Shown piece after piece: positions 1-8,859 of a stretch of DNA of 59,612 nt. The first letter of the stretch is position 1. Each line of letters starts with the position of its first letter. A model generated the notes under the pieces. That model made no database searches. It was not told where the DNA came from and saw only the letters and a list, made by a program, of their open reading frames with translations. Location: NCBI RefSeq assembly GCF_001813295.1, contig NZ_KV812044.1:48342-107953 (forward strand). Reading direction: 5' to 3'. A program made the position numbers and the translations under genes. Source of the DNA: Streptococcus sp. HMSC072G04 (GTDB lineage: Bacteria > Bacillota > Bacilli > Lactobacillales > Streptococcaceae).

Positions 1-33
1 CGCTGACGTCCGTACTCACTTAAGGAAAGTTTC
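1..33 (+). repeat. Right end of a BOX-like structured repeat (copy 1, cut by window edge)
   Basis: The window opens inside a repeat whose right end matches the complete copies at 13195-13332 and 26429-26566. It has the same CGCTGACGTCCG core followed by ACTCACTTAAGGAAAGTTTC. The tail after position 33 (AT-rich, ending near AAATCTGA) also resembles the flank of the other copies, so the element may extend about 25 bp further. It lies just downstream of the Nudix gene, which is transcribed toward it. Confidence 0.8.
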
Positions 34-83
34 TAAGATGAATTTATCTTAAATCTGAGACCTAGATACCTCTAGCCCTTTGC

Positions 84-551
84 TTAAAATCTTAATTTTT
101 CCCAATCATAGTCTGTCCGTTTGCGATAATAGAACTCAGACAAGTCCGGGTCTTCCATCACTTCCAGCAGAGGAAGCATATCGTAGGACAAGTCCAACTT
201 TTCTAATTGATCCTTCTCAACCCAATAAACTTCTCCTTCTTCAGACGATCTTAGCTGGCCTGTGAATTCTGTTGCTTTGTAGCAAAAGACGATGTAGCGG
301 CCGCCCTCATCTTGTGGCCAGTCTTTGACTGCGACCAGTTTTGGATTTGTAATTGTCAGTCCTGTCTCTTCGTAGATTTCACGAATGACGGATTCTACAA
401 GGCTTTCTCCTTCTTCGATATGGCCACCTGGAAAAGCATAGCCAGCCCAGTGAGTCTTTTCAGGTGAGCGGTATTGGAGGACTACTTTCCCATTTTCAAG
501 ATCTTCGACCATGCAAAGATTGCACAGTGTAGTAGGCGTTGTACGTGACAT
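84..551 (-). CDS. Nudix hydrolase (MutT/8-oxo-dGTP diphosphatase-like)
   Basis: This 155-residue cytosolic protein carries a full Nudix box at about residues 43-65: GG, then EEGES, then REIYEETG. That glutamate-rich loop binds the divalent metal that hydrolyses X-linked nucleoside diphosphates. The family includes 8-oxo-dGTP sanitising enzymes and other nucleotide pyrophosphatases, and the substrate cannot be read from the motif. The length is typical of a single Nudix domain. The start is supported by an AAAGGAAAT ribosome binding site a few bases upstream. The gene begins 11 bp after the stop of the membrane protein gene at 563-1069, so the two are probably cotranscribed. Confidence 0.88.
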   Translation of the reverse strand: MSRTTPTTLCNLCMVEDLENGKVVLQYRSPEKTHWAGYAFPGGHIEEGESLVESVIREIYEETGLTITNPKLVAVKDWPQDEGGRYIVFCYKATEFTGQLRSSEEGEVYWVEKDQLEKLDLSYDMLPLLEVMEDPDLSEFYYRKRTDYDWEKLRF

Positions 552-562
552 ATATTTCCTTT

Positions 563-1069
563 CTATGATTTATTCCTCTTTGTTTCGATATATTTCACAA
601 GCAAAATCGTTAAAGCAGACACGGTAAAAAAGACCAGATAGGTTGTTATAGGAAACCAAATATAGCGGTGATCTAGGGATAAGAGTGAAGGCAGGAGCCC
701 CTTACTATTTTTCCCACCAACCCCGATAAAAAGATGGACCACTAAACCGATACTATTAAGATAAATAAATAAATCTGCATATCTTTTTATTGTCATCCTT
801 GTCCCAGATAAGTCTAGGAACCAATAGTCAAATAATCGATACACCAGACAAAAAAGATTTATATATAATGGAAAACTATAATTGATATCTCTATAGGGCG
901 ACGGAATAGGAAGAATATTAAAAATAAGATTGATACCTATTCCTATTCCTAAGATTAGACCAAATACCAAGAAGAAGCCTAATAATTTATGCGAATCCAT
1001 CCAAAATCGAAAACTTTCTCTCCTTGATAGATTCTTTTTTGTATTTGATTTTCTTTGATTATTTTTCAT
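563..1069 (-). CDS. Unknown multi-pass membrane protein
   Basis: I do not recognise this 168-residue protein. It has a very basic N-terminus (about 20 residues rich in K, R and N) and then about four hydrophobic segments, near residues 30-50, 65-85, 100-115 and 140-160, which predict an integral membrane protein. No catalytic motif is visible. The coding region is noticeably AT-rich compared with uvrB downstream. The ribosome binding site is weak (GGGGAAAA about a dozen bases upstream), and a later Met at residue 24 (position 1000) is an alternative start. It sits immediately upstream of the Nudix gene. Confidence 0.6.
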   Translation of the reverse strand: MKNNQRKSNTKKNLSRRESFRFWMDSHKLLGFFLVFGLILGIGIGINLIFNILPIPSPYRDINYSFPLYINLFCLVYRLFDYWFLDLSGTRMTIKRYADLFIYLNSIGLVVHLFIGVGGKNSKGLLPSLLSLDHRYIWFPITTYLVFFTVSALTILLVKYIETKRNKS

Positions 1070-1183
1070 TTGAGTGGATTTTCCCCATTAGCTTCTTACC
1101 CTTTTTTCAAATCGGTCTAGTTATCTGTCTTTCTCTTTACCTTGTACTATTTTTTAATTATTTGTGTCTCTTAGAATCTTGTT

Positions 1184-1810
1184 TCATGATAGTTTCTTCA
1201 CTTCTGCTGCTACCTTTTGGAGATGGTGTTCTCGAATGCTAGCGGTGTTCACATCCCGGCCGACTTCTCCCAAAATGCAGACAAGCTTGGTTTTAATCCC
1301 ACAGTGGTTCAAGACGGCATTCTTCAAAACAGAGATGCCATAACTATCAGGAATGTTGAAAGGACCTGAAAAGATCTTATACCACCAAGTAGGCGCCATG
1401 GAGGTCGCATAAATACTGGCTGTTTTTCCTTTGAGCAACTTCTTGAATTGCTTGCCTCTGAGGTAATTCCAGATGAAGCTACCCTGATCATTGGCTGAGT
1501 AGGCAATCCCCGGTGTAAAGACCCGGTCGATCCAACCTTTCAGGAGGCTCGGCATACTACTCCACCAGATGGGATAGACAAAGATCAGGTGATCCGCCCA
1601 CTGGATCCATTCTTGAGAATGAAGGATAAAGGAATCTTTTTCCATCCGTTTTCGGTAACCATAGCGAAGGACAGGATCAAAGTCCTCTTCATTGAGACTG
1701 ATCACTTTAAGCTCGTGGCGATTTGAGTCAATAGTTTCGACAATGGTTTGAAAAATAGCCTGGCAGTAACTTTCCTTATCCGGATGTCCATTGATGACTA
1801 AAATTTTCAT
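1184..1810 (-). CDS. NAD(P)H-dependent oxidoreductase, flavodoxin-like fold (quinone reductase/YwrO type)
   Basis: This 208-residue flavoprotein starts with a beta strand followed by NGHPDKES, the phosphate-binding loop of the flavodoxin-2 family. Near residues 78-98 comes FVYPIWWSSMPSLLKGW, the flavin-binding segment typical of NAD(P)H:quinone oxidoreductases. These enzymes reduce quinones or xenobiotics with two electrons in the cytosol; the physiological substrate is unknown. The start has a strong AAGGAGAAG ribosome binding site. It runs in the same direction as its neighbours with gaps of about 100 bp, so it may have its own promoter. Confidence 0.85.
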   Translation of the reverse strand: MKILVINGHPDKESYCQAIFQTIVETIDSNRHELKVISLNEEDFDPVLRYGYRKRMEKDSFILHSQEWIQWADHLIFVYPIWWSSMPSLLKGWIDRVFTPGIAYSANDQGSFIWNYLRGKQFKKLLKGKTASIYATSMAPTWWYKIFSGPFNIPDSYGISVLKNAVLNHCGIKTKLVCILGEVGRDVNTASIREHHLQKVAAEVKKLS

Positions 1811-1903
1811 TCGTCTTCTCCTTCATCTCTTTAGTTCATTCTATCTCTTTTATTTTTTTACTTGATTAATTGATAATGGTTCAAAGATTGATAGATAGGT
1901 CCT

Positions 1904-2401
1904 TTAGGAATTTTTATTTGAAGAACACATCATCCGCAATTCCTTAACAGGTTTTCCAAGTTCAAGTATTTTTTCTTGGCCATCAAGAGTAAAACCCATT
2001 TTTTGATAGAAAGCAATGGCTCGCTTATTATCTTTCAATACCCATAAATAAATCTCAGAGAAATGATCGAGAGCAGCAAATGCAGAATGCATTAACTGTT
2101 TACCCACACCTTTTCCATAGTAGTCTTTTAAAACATATAAGGCGATGATTTCACCAGCTTGAATGGCTTCATCACAAAAATTTCCATAGCTGATAAATCC
2201 AACGACCTTCTTTCCATCCATCGCAATCAAGGTATTTTCTGGATACTTTTGACTAAAGAAACGACATCTATCTAATGTCATCGTCTCCTGATATTCCGCG
2301 GGTAAAAGATTGTCATAAGCCTCTCTCCACGTTTGCCAATGAACGAGAGATTTTCCTTCTATCTCTTCAGGAGTTTCCATTGTTTTAATGATAATCTTCA
2401 T
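1904..2401 (-). CDS. GNAT family N-acetyltransferase
   Basis: This 165-residue protein has the acetyl-CoA binding motif of GNAT enzymes, YYGKGVGKQL, at about residues 95-104, preceded by the beta strand IIALYVL. Near residue 130 is the typical AIAFYQKMGF segment. GNAT proteins transfer acetyl groups to amines; the acceptor is not predictable here. Its ribosome binding site (GGAGGGAAGA) overlaps the last bases of uvrB and the start lies 13 bp after the uvrB stop, so the gene is probably translated from the uvrB mRNA. Confidence 0.87.
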   Translation of the reverse strand: MKIIIKTMETPEEIEGKSLVHWQTWREAYDNLLPAEYQETMTLDRCRFFSQKYPENTLIAMDGKKVVGFISYGNFCDEAIQAGEIIALYVLKDYYGKGVGKQLMHSAFAALDHFSEIYLWVLKDNKRAIAFYQKMGFTLDGQEKILELGKPVKELRMMCSSNKNS

Positions 2402-2414
2402 TCTTCCCTCCTAT

Positions 2415-4403
2415 CTAATCCAAAGCCTTGACTTCTAACATCATATCGCGGATTTGCGCTGCCAGTTCAAAATCAAGCACTTCGACGGCTTCTTGCATTT
2501 GACCTTGCAGTTTCTTGACCAGTTCCTTGCGCTCTTGGCGGTTGAGACTGGTAATATCCACTTCCTTGTCTTCTTCCTTGGCCACCGCCTTGGTAACAGA
2601 GATCAGGTCACGGATTTCCTTCTTGATGGTTTGTGGCACAATGCCATGCTCTTCATTATAAGCCATCTGGATTTTCCGACGACGGGCTGTTTCATCGATG
2701 GCTTTTTGCATAGACTGAGTCATAGTATCTGCGTACATGATCACATGACCCTCACTATTACGAGCTGCACGACCGATGGTTTGGATCAGACCACGCTCAT
2801 TACGAAGGAAACCTTCCTTGTCAGCATCGAGGATGGCAACTAGACTCACTTCCGGTACGTCAATCCCTTCCCGAAGAAGGTTGATCCCGACCAAGACGTC
2901 AAAGACACCCAGACGCAAATCACGAATAATCTCCGTCCGCTCCAAGGTTTTAATGTCCGAGTGCATGTATTTGACCTTAACACCCATTTCTTTAAAGTAG
3001 TCGGTCAAGTCTTCTGCCATCTTCTTGGTCAGAGTGGTGACAAAAGTCCGCTCTCCACGTTCTACACGTGCATTGATCTCACCTAAGAGGTCGTCCATTT
3101 GTCCCATGGTCGGACGCACTTCCACCTCAGGATCGAGTAGACCTGTCGGACGAATGATCTGCTCGATGACAGTATCGGTTTGTTCCATCTCATAGTCACC
3201 CGGTGTCGCAGACACATAGACAATCTGGTGGACATGGCTTTCAAACTCCTCACGACGCAAAGGACGGTTATCAAGAGCAGACGGCAAACGGAAGCCATAG
3301 TTGACCAACATCTCCTTGCGCGAGCGGTCTCCATTGTACATACCCTTGATTTGGCCCATGGTCATGTGACTTTCATCGATCATAATGAGAAAATCTTCTG
3401 GGAAGAAGTCAAGAAGGGTGTAGGGAGGCTCTCCTTCACTCCGGCCATCCATGTGACGGGAGTAGTTTTCGACGCCATTGGTGTAGCCCATCTCCCGTAG
3501 CATTTCAATATCGTACTCCGTCCGTTGTTTCAAGCGTTGAGCTTCTAAAAGCTTGCCTTCTTTTTCAAAGACTTTTAATTGCTCTTCTAGTTCCGCCTGA
3601 ATCTTGGCAATGGCTACTTCCATATGGTCATCATTGGTCACGAAGTGAGTGGCTGGGAAAATGGCCAAGTGGTCCACATCTCCTAGAACTTGGCCAGTCA
3701 AAGCTTCAATCTCACGAATCCGCTCAATCTCATCCCCGAAAAACTCAACACGGAAGGCATGTTCATCACGCGAAGCTGGGAAAATCTCGACCACATCCCC
3801 ACGAACACGGAATTTCCCCCGTTGAAAGTCGATGTCATTACGCTCAAACTGGATATCCACCAGGTCATTGAGCAGTTTATCACGAGAAATCTCCAGACCT
3901 GGACGCAGACTGACCACGCTATCGGCATATTCCTTAGGCGAACCCAAACCATAAATACAAGAGACGGAAGCTACAACGATGACATCGTTACGCTCCAACA
4001 AAGCTGAGGTTGCGGAGTGACGAAGTTTATCAATCTCATCATTGACCGAGCTATCCTTTTCGATATAGGTGTCGCTCGATGGCACATAGGCTTCTGGCTG
4101 GTAGTAATCATAGTAAGATACAAAGTACTCGACGGCATTTTCAGGGAAAAATTCCTTGAACTCTCCATAGAGCTGGCCTGCTAGCGTTTTATTGTGGGCG
4201 ATGACCAAGGTCGGCTTATTGACCTGGGCAATAACCTGGCTCATGGTATAGGTCTTCCCCGTACCAGTCGCCCCCATCAGGATTTGCGCCTTTTCACCAC
4301 CCTCGATGTTATCCACCAACTGTTCAATGGCCTGCGGTTGATCCCCAGACGGTTGGTATTTGGATACTAGTTTAAATTTGTTATCAGTTACTCGATTAAT
4401 CAT
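2415..4403 (-). CDS. uvrB: Excinuclease ABC subunit UvrB
   Basis: UvrB is the damage-verifying helicase-like subunit of nucleotide excision repair; it receives DNA from UvrA and recruits UvrC. The 662 residues match the usual length. Visible motifs are Walker A GATGTGKT (about 44-51), the beta-hairpin [12 protein letters not shown] (about 96-107) that inserts between DNA strands, the DESH helicase motif (about 340), the C-terminal helicase motifs including IGRAARN (about 545), and a terminal UVR domain (about 622-658) that contacts UvrC. The start is supported by GAGG eight bases upstream. The acetyltransferase follows closely. Its partner uvrC is elsewhere in this window. Confidence 0.98.
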   Translation of the reverse strand: MINRVTDNKFKLVSKYQPSGDQPQAIEQLVDNIEGGEKAQILMGATGTGKTYTMSQVIAQVNKPTLVIAHNKTLAGQLYGEFKEFFPENAVEYFVSYYDYYQPEAYVPSSDTYIEKDSSVNDEIDKLRHSATSALLERNDVIVVASVSCIYGLGSPKEYADSVVSLRPGLEISRDKLLNDLVDIQFERNDIDFQRGKFRVRGDVVEIFPASRDEHAFRVEFFGDEIERIREIEALTGQVLGDVDHLAIFPATHFVTNDDHMEVAIAKIQAELEEQLKVFEKEGKLLEAQRLKQRTEYDIEMLREMGYTNGVENYSRHMDGRSEGEPPYTLLDFFPEDFLIMIDESHMTMGQIKGMYNGDRSRKEMLVNYGFRLPSALDNRPLRREEFESHVHQIVYVSATPGDYEMEQTDTVIEQIIRPTGLLDPEVEVRPTMGQMDDLLGEINARVERGERTFVTTLTKKMAEDLTDYFKEMGVKVKYMHSDIKTLERTEIIRDLRLGVFDVLVGINLLREGIDVPEVSLVAILDADKEGFLRNERGLIQTIGRAARNSEGHVIMYADTMTQSMQKAIDETARRRKIQMAYNEEHGIVPQTIKKEIRDLISVTKAVAKEEDKEVDITSLNRQERKELVKKLQGQMQEAVEVLDFELAAQIRDMMLEVKALD

Positions 4404-4485
4404 CTCTTTGACCTCACATATATAGACCTTATTTTACCATAAATCACTAGAATTCTCTGAGATGAGGAATGAAAGGGAAAACAAT

Positions 4486-4539
4486 ATGTTACAAAATGAT
4501 CCGTTAAATCGATACATGCCCGAATTACAATATCATTAA
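4486..4539 (+). CDS. Possible 17-codon small peptide
   Basis: This reading frame (Met-Leu-Gln-Asn-Asp-Pro-Leu, ending Leu-Gln-Tyr-His-stop) has AAAGGG eight bases before its ATG and is followed 28 bp later by a hairpin with a T-rich tail. I recognise no family, and it lacks the basic-plus-hydrophobic pattern of secreted streptococcal pheromones. It could equally be a degenerate remnant. No convincing promoter was found, so this is a weak call. Confidence 0.15.
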   Translation: MLQNDPLNRYMPELQYH

Positions 4540-4555
4540 TTGGATACGCATTAGC

Positions 4556-4598
4556 GTGAAAACTAAACAAGACTCTCGCAATTACTTCGAAAGTCTTG
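4556..4598 (-). terminator. Terminator of the ABC transporter operon
   Basis: CAAGACT (4568-4574) pairs with AGTCTTG (4592-4598), and an inner TCG/CGA pairing extends the stem after one mismatch. Read on the minus strand it is followed by TTTAGTTTT. It is placed about 100 bp after the stop of the last permease gene. The plus strand is also T-rich after the hairpin (TCTTTTATT), so it may work both ways. Confidence 0.5.
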
Positions 4599-4701
4599 TC
4601 TTTTATTCTAAAACCATGAAATTCGTAATAAACATCAATGTCATTGATTTACAAAATTAGCAAGGTTTGCTCATCAGTATCATTTTTACGAAATCAATTT
4701 A

Positions 4702-5391
4702 CTACTTAACTTCTTGATTCCTTACCAAGAGGTAGAGAGTTGCTCCAAGTGAGCATACAAGTCCGATAACGTACGTACAGAGTTGCAAAGAGGAAACTCT
4801 CCCTAATATTGTTTCCGCAATAATATTATAAAAAAGATAACTAGTCAATGGTTCCACTACTCTTTCTATGAATGGTTGTACCAAAATAGGAAATAGTAGC
4901 AAAATAGCTAAACTACCCATTGGACTTTTGAAAAAATAACTTAAGAAGTAAGAAATCAAAAAGTATTGGATGGAGCCAATCAAATAGAAACTGAAAATTT
5001 CTAAACTGACACCATTTTTGCTACTAAAAAAATGAAACCATATAAGTAGTACAATGAAATATAAGGTTGATTGTAGTACTACATCACATAACTCTACGAA
5101 CAGGATCCTAATTGAACTTAAGATCCTTTTTCCACTTACCAAATAAACCAGTTTTGTTTCGTGAGATTGTAACTCAACAAATGCATTAACACACCCAATA
5201 CTAACAGAGAGCATTGATGCAAAAACAAGAGCTTGCTTTATAGATAATTGTACAACAGTATCATTGATTGAAACTGGTAAAACACCTAAGAGACACACAA
5301 AACCTATCAAAAGTGACTGTATAGCTATCTGGTACTTTACGGGTTTTAAACTATATTTTTTGACGATAAGACTAAAAAATATTCTTGCCAT
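4702..5391 (-). CDS. ABC transporter permease (lantibiotic-immunity-like or efflux), subunit 2
   Basis: This is a 229-residue membrane protein with about six hydrophobic segments, consistent with an ABC-2-type permease. It shows no motif that identifies the substrate. It overlaps the end of the upstream permease gene by 20 bp and has a strong GAGGAGGAAGA ribosome binding site, so it is translated as part of the ATPase-permease-permease operon. One ATPase, two unrelated permeases of about 230-270 residues and a divergent two-component system resemble LanFEG-type lantibiotic immunity transporters. That is inference from layout; no bacteriocin structural gene is visible. Confidence 0.68.
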   Translation of the reverse strand: MARIFFSLIVKKYSLKPVKYQIAIQSLLIGFVCLLGVLPVSINDTVVQLSIKQALVFASMLSVSIGCVNAFVELQSHETKLVYLVSGKRILSSIRILFVELCDVVLQSTLYFIVLLIWFHFFSSKNGVSLEIFSFYLIGSIQYFLISYFLSYFFKSPMGSLAILLLFPILVQPFIERVVEPLTSYLFYNIIAETILGRVSSLQLCTYVIGLVCSLGATLYLLVRNQEVK

Positions 5392-6184
5392 TCTTCCTCC
5401 TCATTCGAATCATTTCTACAAGCATTATGAATACCAAGAACAAGATTCCTTCTACTACTAAAAGTGTAAATCCATATAATTGGCTCGTTTGAGTCCCTTC
5501 AATTCGGCCAAAAGCAAATGACTTTGCTCCAATCAAAGGCAATAGATTTTCAATTTTAGAGGAAATTCCTCTTAAAATACCTGATAAAGTGATTACCAAT
5601 AATAAAACATCTGCAATTAATGAAGTCATTGATTTTTTCGTTACTATTACGAAAAGTAAAGCTAATAAAGTAAGAACGATTGCAAATATCATAACTCTTA
5701 CCGTAACATCTAAAAACAAAGTAAATTCTAAATAATTCTTTAAAGTTGAATCTAGAAAAACGAGTAAAATAATAGCGTTTACTATAGAAAATATTAAAGT
5801 AGCAAGTAACGATAAGACAATCGAACTTGCAATAAACCCAGTAAGACGAACTTTCCAGTTTGGGATCAATAACTGATTAAAATTATCATCACCAAATTGG
5901 TAATGGGTTGAATAAACAAGTGAAACTAAAATTGGTAAGAAAATAACACTTGCTTGGTAGGGTGAGGATAAGAGAGCATCTCTGACTGTATAGACTGGAT
6001 TCGATGATAGCATAGATGGATCAAGGTTAACAGCCTGTCCATTTCCTTCTACTAAAGCATTTATCACCTGGATATTTTGAATTGAAAAAAATATGCTGAC
6101 TCCCAAAATAAGAAAAAAAGTGAATTTAAAAGTAGGTAAACTACAATATTTATAGAGGTCACTAAAAAAGGAACGCTTCAACAT
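5372..6184 (-). CDS. ABC transporter permease, subunit 1
   Basis: This membrane protein of about 270 residues has one N-terminal transmembrane segment, a roughly 50-residue external loop, and about five further hydrophobic segments, the usual ABC-2 permease pattern. I place the start at 6184, where ATG follows the ATPase stop codon by one base and is preceded by AAGGTG. A reading frame open to 6241 would overlap the ATPase without a ribosome binding site. The gene is AT-rich like the rest of the cassette. Together with the second permease it should form the membrane channel driven by the ATPase upstream. Confidence 0.72.
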   Translation of the reverse strand: MLKRSFFSDLYKYCSLPTFKFTFFLILGVSIFFSIQNIQVINALVEGNGQAVNLDPSMLSSNPVYTVRDALLSSPYQASVIFLPILVSLVYSTHYQFGDDNFNQLLIPNWKVRLTGFIASSIVLSLLATLIFSIVNAIILLVFLDSTLKNYLEFTLFLDVTVRVMIFAIVLTLLALLFVIVTKKSMTSLIADVLLLVITLSGILRGISSKIENLLPLIGAKSFAFGRIEGTQTSQLYGFTLLVVEGILFLVFIMLVEMIRMRRKNGKNIF

Positions 6185-6185
6185 A

Positions 6186-6896
6186 TTATTCACCTTCTTT
6201 CCCTTCGAGTGCCTTAAAATATGCCTCCTCAAAAGATCCAAACTGTTTCAAAATGTCTTTGGTAGGAGCATCAATAACAATCTTCCCATTAGAAATCCCA
6301 ACCAAATGATCTACAGTTAATTCTAACTCACTCATATAATGACTTGTCATTAATACAGTCTTACCTTCATTGACAAAAGACTGCAAAAAATTGCGTACCC
6401 AGCGTATTCCTTCTGGATCTAGTCCATTGATTGGTTCATCTAAAATTAAGATGTCAGGATTTGCTAATAAGGCTGTTGCTAAACCAAGACGTTGCTTCAT
6501 TCCTAATGAATAGTCTTTTACTTTTTTATTTTTAGCTTCACTTAACCCCACCAACTCTAAACATTCGTTGCACCTATTTTTGTCAACGCCACAAGCCAAG
6601 CCAATCCACCGAAGATGCTGAAATCCTGTTCTTGTTGGATAAGGTTGACAACTGTCTAGGAATGATCCAACAATACAAAAAGGATTATCTCCCAATTGAG
6701 AGTATTTTTTTCCATCGATTAACGCCATGCCCATTTGACTATTTTCTAAACCAAGTAAAATTCTGATTAAAGTTGATTTTCCAGATCCATTCGGTCCAAT
6801 CAATCCAGTAATCTCACCTTTCTTAGCTTTGAAAGACACGTTTTGAAGGACAATTTTATTATTATATTCCTTATGTAGCTTTTGAATTGTTATCAT
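6186..6896 (-). CDS. ABC transporter ATP-binding protein
   Basis: This 236-residue nucleotide-binding domain has Walker A GPNGSGKST (about 34-42), the signature motif YSLGMKQR (about 128-135), Walker B ILILDEPINGLD (about 148-159) and the switch histidine in MTSHYMSE. The signature LG in place of SGG is common in the drug, bacteriocin and lantibiotic ATPase subfamily. The start has AAGGAA upstream. It is the first gene of a three-gene operon and is divergent from a response regulator, so its transcription is probably controlled by that two-component system. Confidence 0.9.
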   Translation of the reverse strand: MITIQKLHKEYNNKIVLQNVSFKAKKGEITGLIGPNGSGKSTLIRILLGLENSQMGMALIDGKKYSQLGDNPFCIVGSFLDSCQPYPTRTGFQHLRWIGLACGVDKNRCNECLELVGLSEAKNKKVKDYSLGMKQRLGLATALLANPDILILDEPINGLDPEGIRWVRNFLQSFVNEGKTVLMTSHYMSELELTVDHLVGISNGKIVIDAPTKDILKQFGSFEEAYFKALEGKEGE

Positions 6897-7022
6897 TCAT
6901 TCTTTTTCCTTTCTGACTTTTAGTGAAATTCCACCTTCACTTGGAGCAAGTATAACAGGAGAAAATCAGGAAATTATCAGAATAATTATTTTCTTCATTT
7001 CTAACAAATTGCATTCTAGATT

Positions 7023-7031
7023 TGCTATAAT
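7023..7031 (+). promoter_or_regulatory. Extended -10 promoter of the two-component system
   Basis: TGCTATAAT is a perfect -10 hexamer with the TGn extension. It lies 23 bp before the response regulator ATG, which has GGAGG at 7046-7050. The -35 region is weak. The divergent ABC operon starts 158 bp away, and an imperfect palindrome at 6972-6987 lies between the two genes. Confidence 0.6.
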
Positions 7032-7054
7032 ATGCTCATATAATTGGAGGAACT

Positions 7055-7726
7055 ATGAAGTATAAAATTTTAGCCATTGACGATGATGAAAAAATCTTAC
7101 GATTAATAGCGAATGCATTAAAAGCGAACAACTTTCACGTGGAAACTCGTAAAAATATAGAGGAGATCAATATCTGTGACTTTACTGGATTCGATCTAAT
7201 TTTACTTGATGTCATGATGCCTATTTCTGGTTTAGAAATCTGTCGTTCCATTCGTTCACAAATTACTACTCCAATTCTATTTCTAACCGCCAAAGATTTT
7301 GAAGAAGATTTACTAAAAGGAATACAAGCCGGAGCCGATGATTACATCACAAAACCATTCAGCATAAAGGAATTGATTGCAAGAATTCAAATGCATCTTC
7401 GTAGGGAAGAAAGATCTCACAACGCCTCTAAAGAAGAGATGGAGTCAAATATAACTTTTTATCGAGATAGTCAAGAAGTTTATTATCAATCAAAGAGAAT
7501 TTCATTAACTAAGCGAGAGTTTGATTTACTTTATCTTTTAGCAAAAAATGAGAACCGAATATTTAGCATAGAAGAACTTTACAATTACCTCTATCCTGTA
7601 GACTCTGATGCACAACTACGATCCATTACTGAATACATCTATCAAATTAGACAAAAATTTAAGATTCATCAAATTGACCCCATCAAAACCGTTTGGGGAG
7701 GAGGATACAAATGGAAAAAGAATTGA
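7055..7726 (+). CDS. Response regulator, OmpR/PhoB family
   Basis: This 223-residue regulator has an N-terminal receiver domain with the acidic pocket DDD at residues 9-11, phospho-acceptor Asp52 in LLDVMMP, the switch Thr78 and conserved Lys100 in TKPF. A winged-helix DNA-binding domain follows (about 130-223) with KREFDLLYLL and the terminal WGGGYKW hairpin typical of OmpR-type regulators. It is cotranscribed with the histidine kinase, which overlaps its 3' end by 16 bp. It most likely controls the divergent ABC transporter. Confidence 0.93.
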   Translation: MKYKILAIDDDEKILRLIANALKANNFHVETRKNIEEINICDFTGFDLILLDVMMPISGLEICRSIRSQITTPILFLTAKDFEEDLLKGIQAGADDYITKPFSIKELIARIQMHLRREERSHNASKEEMESNITFYRDSQEVYYQSKRISLTKREFDLLYLLAKNENRIFSIEELYNYLYPVDSDAQLRSITEYIYQIRQKFKIHQIDPIKTVWGGGYKWKKN

Positions 7727-8787
7727 CAATCAAACAGCTCATTAAGCGTACCTATCTTAAAATCATTTGGCAATTTCTTCTATGTCTGATACTTTTTTAC
7801 ATAGTTCCAGCTCTTCTATCTTCTGTATCTGGAATTAATGAGAAAAATGCCAATCGCTTTGCTTTATTTTTCAGCGTCAGTTCTTGGATTTATCTTTGTA
7901 TCATTTTAATTTTTATCATTGTAATGAATATTAGACAATTATTAACCAAGATTCAAAAAGAAATGAACATGGTTTATCATAGTGGTCTATATTTCACTAA
8001 AAATGAACATCACCATTTGCAGATTAAAGAATTCATTGAAACAAATGATCTGATCGAAAAAATGCAATCTGATATAAAAAATAGAATTCAAAATGAAAAA
8101 GATCAAAAAAAAGAACTCATGTTTCAAGTATCTAGTGCTGCACATGATCTTCGTAGCCCTCTAACTGTTATCAGAGGAAATGCTGAATTCTTACAATCCA
8201 CTGAGCAAACACCTCAAACAATGGAATGTCTTAAAGACCTTGAGCAAGCAAGTATTCAGTTAAACGATTATTTTAACCACTTTATCCAATACTCCAAAAC
8301 CTTTTACGACCATGATATTCAACTTGAAAAAATATCAATTAAACAAGTAGCTCACCAATTGAAGGAACATATCACTCCTTTACTCCCCAGAAATACACAT
8401 TTTGTTTTTTCAAATACAGTAACTCCATCGACACAAATTGCCATTCATTCCAATCTATTTTTTCGAGCAATCACCAATATTATTAATAATGCAATACAGC
8501 ATCAAAAAGAAAATGATGCAAAGATCCAGCTAACAATGTCACAAGAAAATAATCGATTAGTTCTAACCATATGGAATAATCAATCTAGTTTTTCAAAAAA
8601 TGTATTACAACATGCTGGAAATCTTTTCTATAAAGAGGACCAAGCAAGAACACCCTCTCAAGAAAGTCACTTTGGACTTGGTTTATCTTTCGTGAAACGT
8701 GTCATGAAACTTCATAATGGAAATATGCATTTAGAAAATATTCATAATGGTGCACAAGTGATACTAATCATTCCCATTATTATATAG
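7711..8787 (+). CDS. Sensor histidine kinase
   Basis: This kinase of about 358 residues has two transmembrane segments near the N-terminus (about 15-40 and 55-80) with only a short loop between them. The DHp motif SAAHDLRSPL follows, with the phospho-accepting His at about 144. The ATPase domain has an N box around INNAIQH and a G box GLGLSFV. The short external loop fits the intramembrane-sensing kinases that pair with ABC transporters in antimicrobial peptide response. I place the start at 7711 because GGAGGAGG precedes it. The inferred signal is peptide or cell-envelope stress. Confidence 0.88.
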   Translation: MEKELTIKQLIKRTYLKIIWQFLLCLILFYIVPALLSSVSGINEKNANRFALFFSVSSWIYLCIILIFIIVMNIRQLLTKIQKEMNMVYHSGLYFTKNEHHHLQIKEFIETNDLIEKMQSDIKNRIQNEKDQKKELMFQVSSAAHDLRSPLTVIRGNAEFLQSTEQTPQTMECLKDLEQASIQLNDYFNHFIQYSKTFYDHDIQLEKISIKQVAHQLKEHITPLLPRNTHFVFSNTVTPSTQIAIHSNLFFRAITNIINNAIQHQKENDAKIQLTMSQENNRLVLTIWNNQSSFSKNVLQHAGNLFYKEDQARTPSQESHFGLGLSFVKRVMKLHNGNMHLENIHNGAQVILIIPIII

Positions 8788-8791
8788 AAAA

Positions 8792-8819
8792 AGCCGAACT
8801 CATCATTATGTGTTCGGCT
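8792..8819 (+). terminator. First hairpin after the histidine kinase
   Basis: AGCCGAAC and GTTCGGCT form a perfect 8-bp stem five bases after the stop codon, but no T-run follows directly. It precedes a better terminator at 8828-8859. Confidence 0.45.
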
Positions 8820-8827
8820 CAAAATGC

Positions 8828-8859
8828 AGACAAACGTCATTTTTGGTGTTTGTCTTTTT
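8828..8859 (+). terminator. Terminator of the two-component operon
   Basis: AGACAAAC pairs with GTTTGTCT, and the stem runs directly into five T residues. It is placed about 40 bp after the histidine kinase stop. Confidence 0.75.

Larger units (their letters stand above)
4404..4701. other. AT-rich intergenic region between uvrB and the ABC/two-component cassette
   Basis: This 298-bp spacer holds the probable uvrB promoter on the minus strand (TATGGTAAAAT around 4430-4440), a 17-codon reading frame with a ribosome binding site at 4486, and a hairpin at 4568-4598. It marks the boundary where base composition drops from the uvrB side to the AT-rich cassette. Confidence 0.5.

Noticed and set aside
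84..265. Plus-strand open frame of about 60 codons over the Nudix gene
   Set aside because: It is antisense to a protein with a complete Nudix box and has no ribosome binding site.
1324..1506. Second minus-strand frame inside the quinone-type oxidoreductase gene
   Set aside because: It lies in another frame of a well-supported flavoprotein gene and resembles no family.
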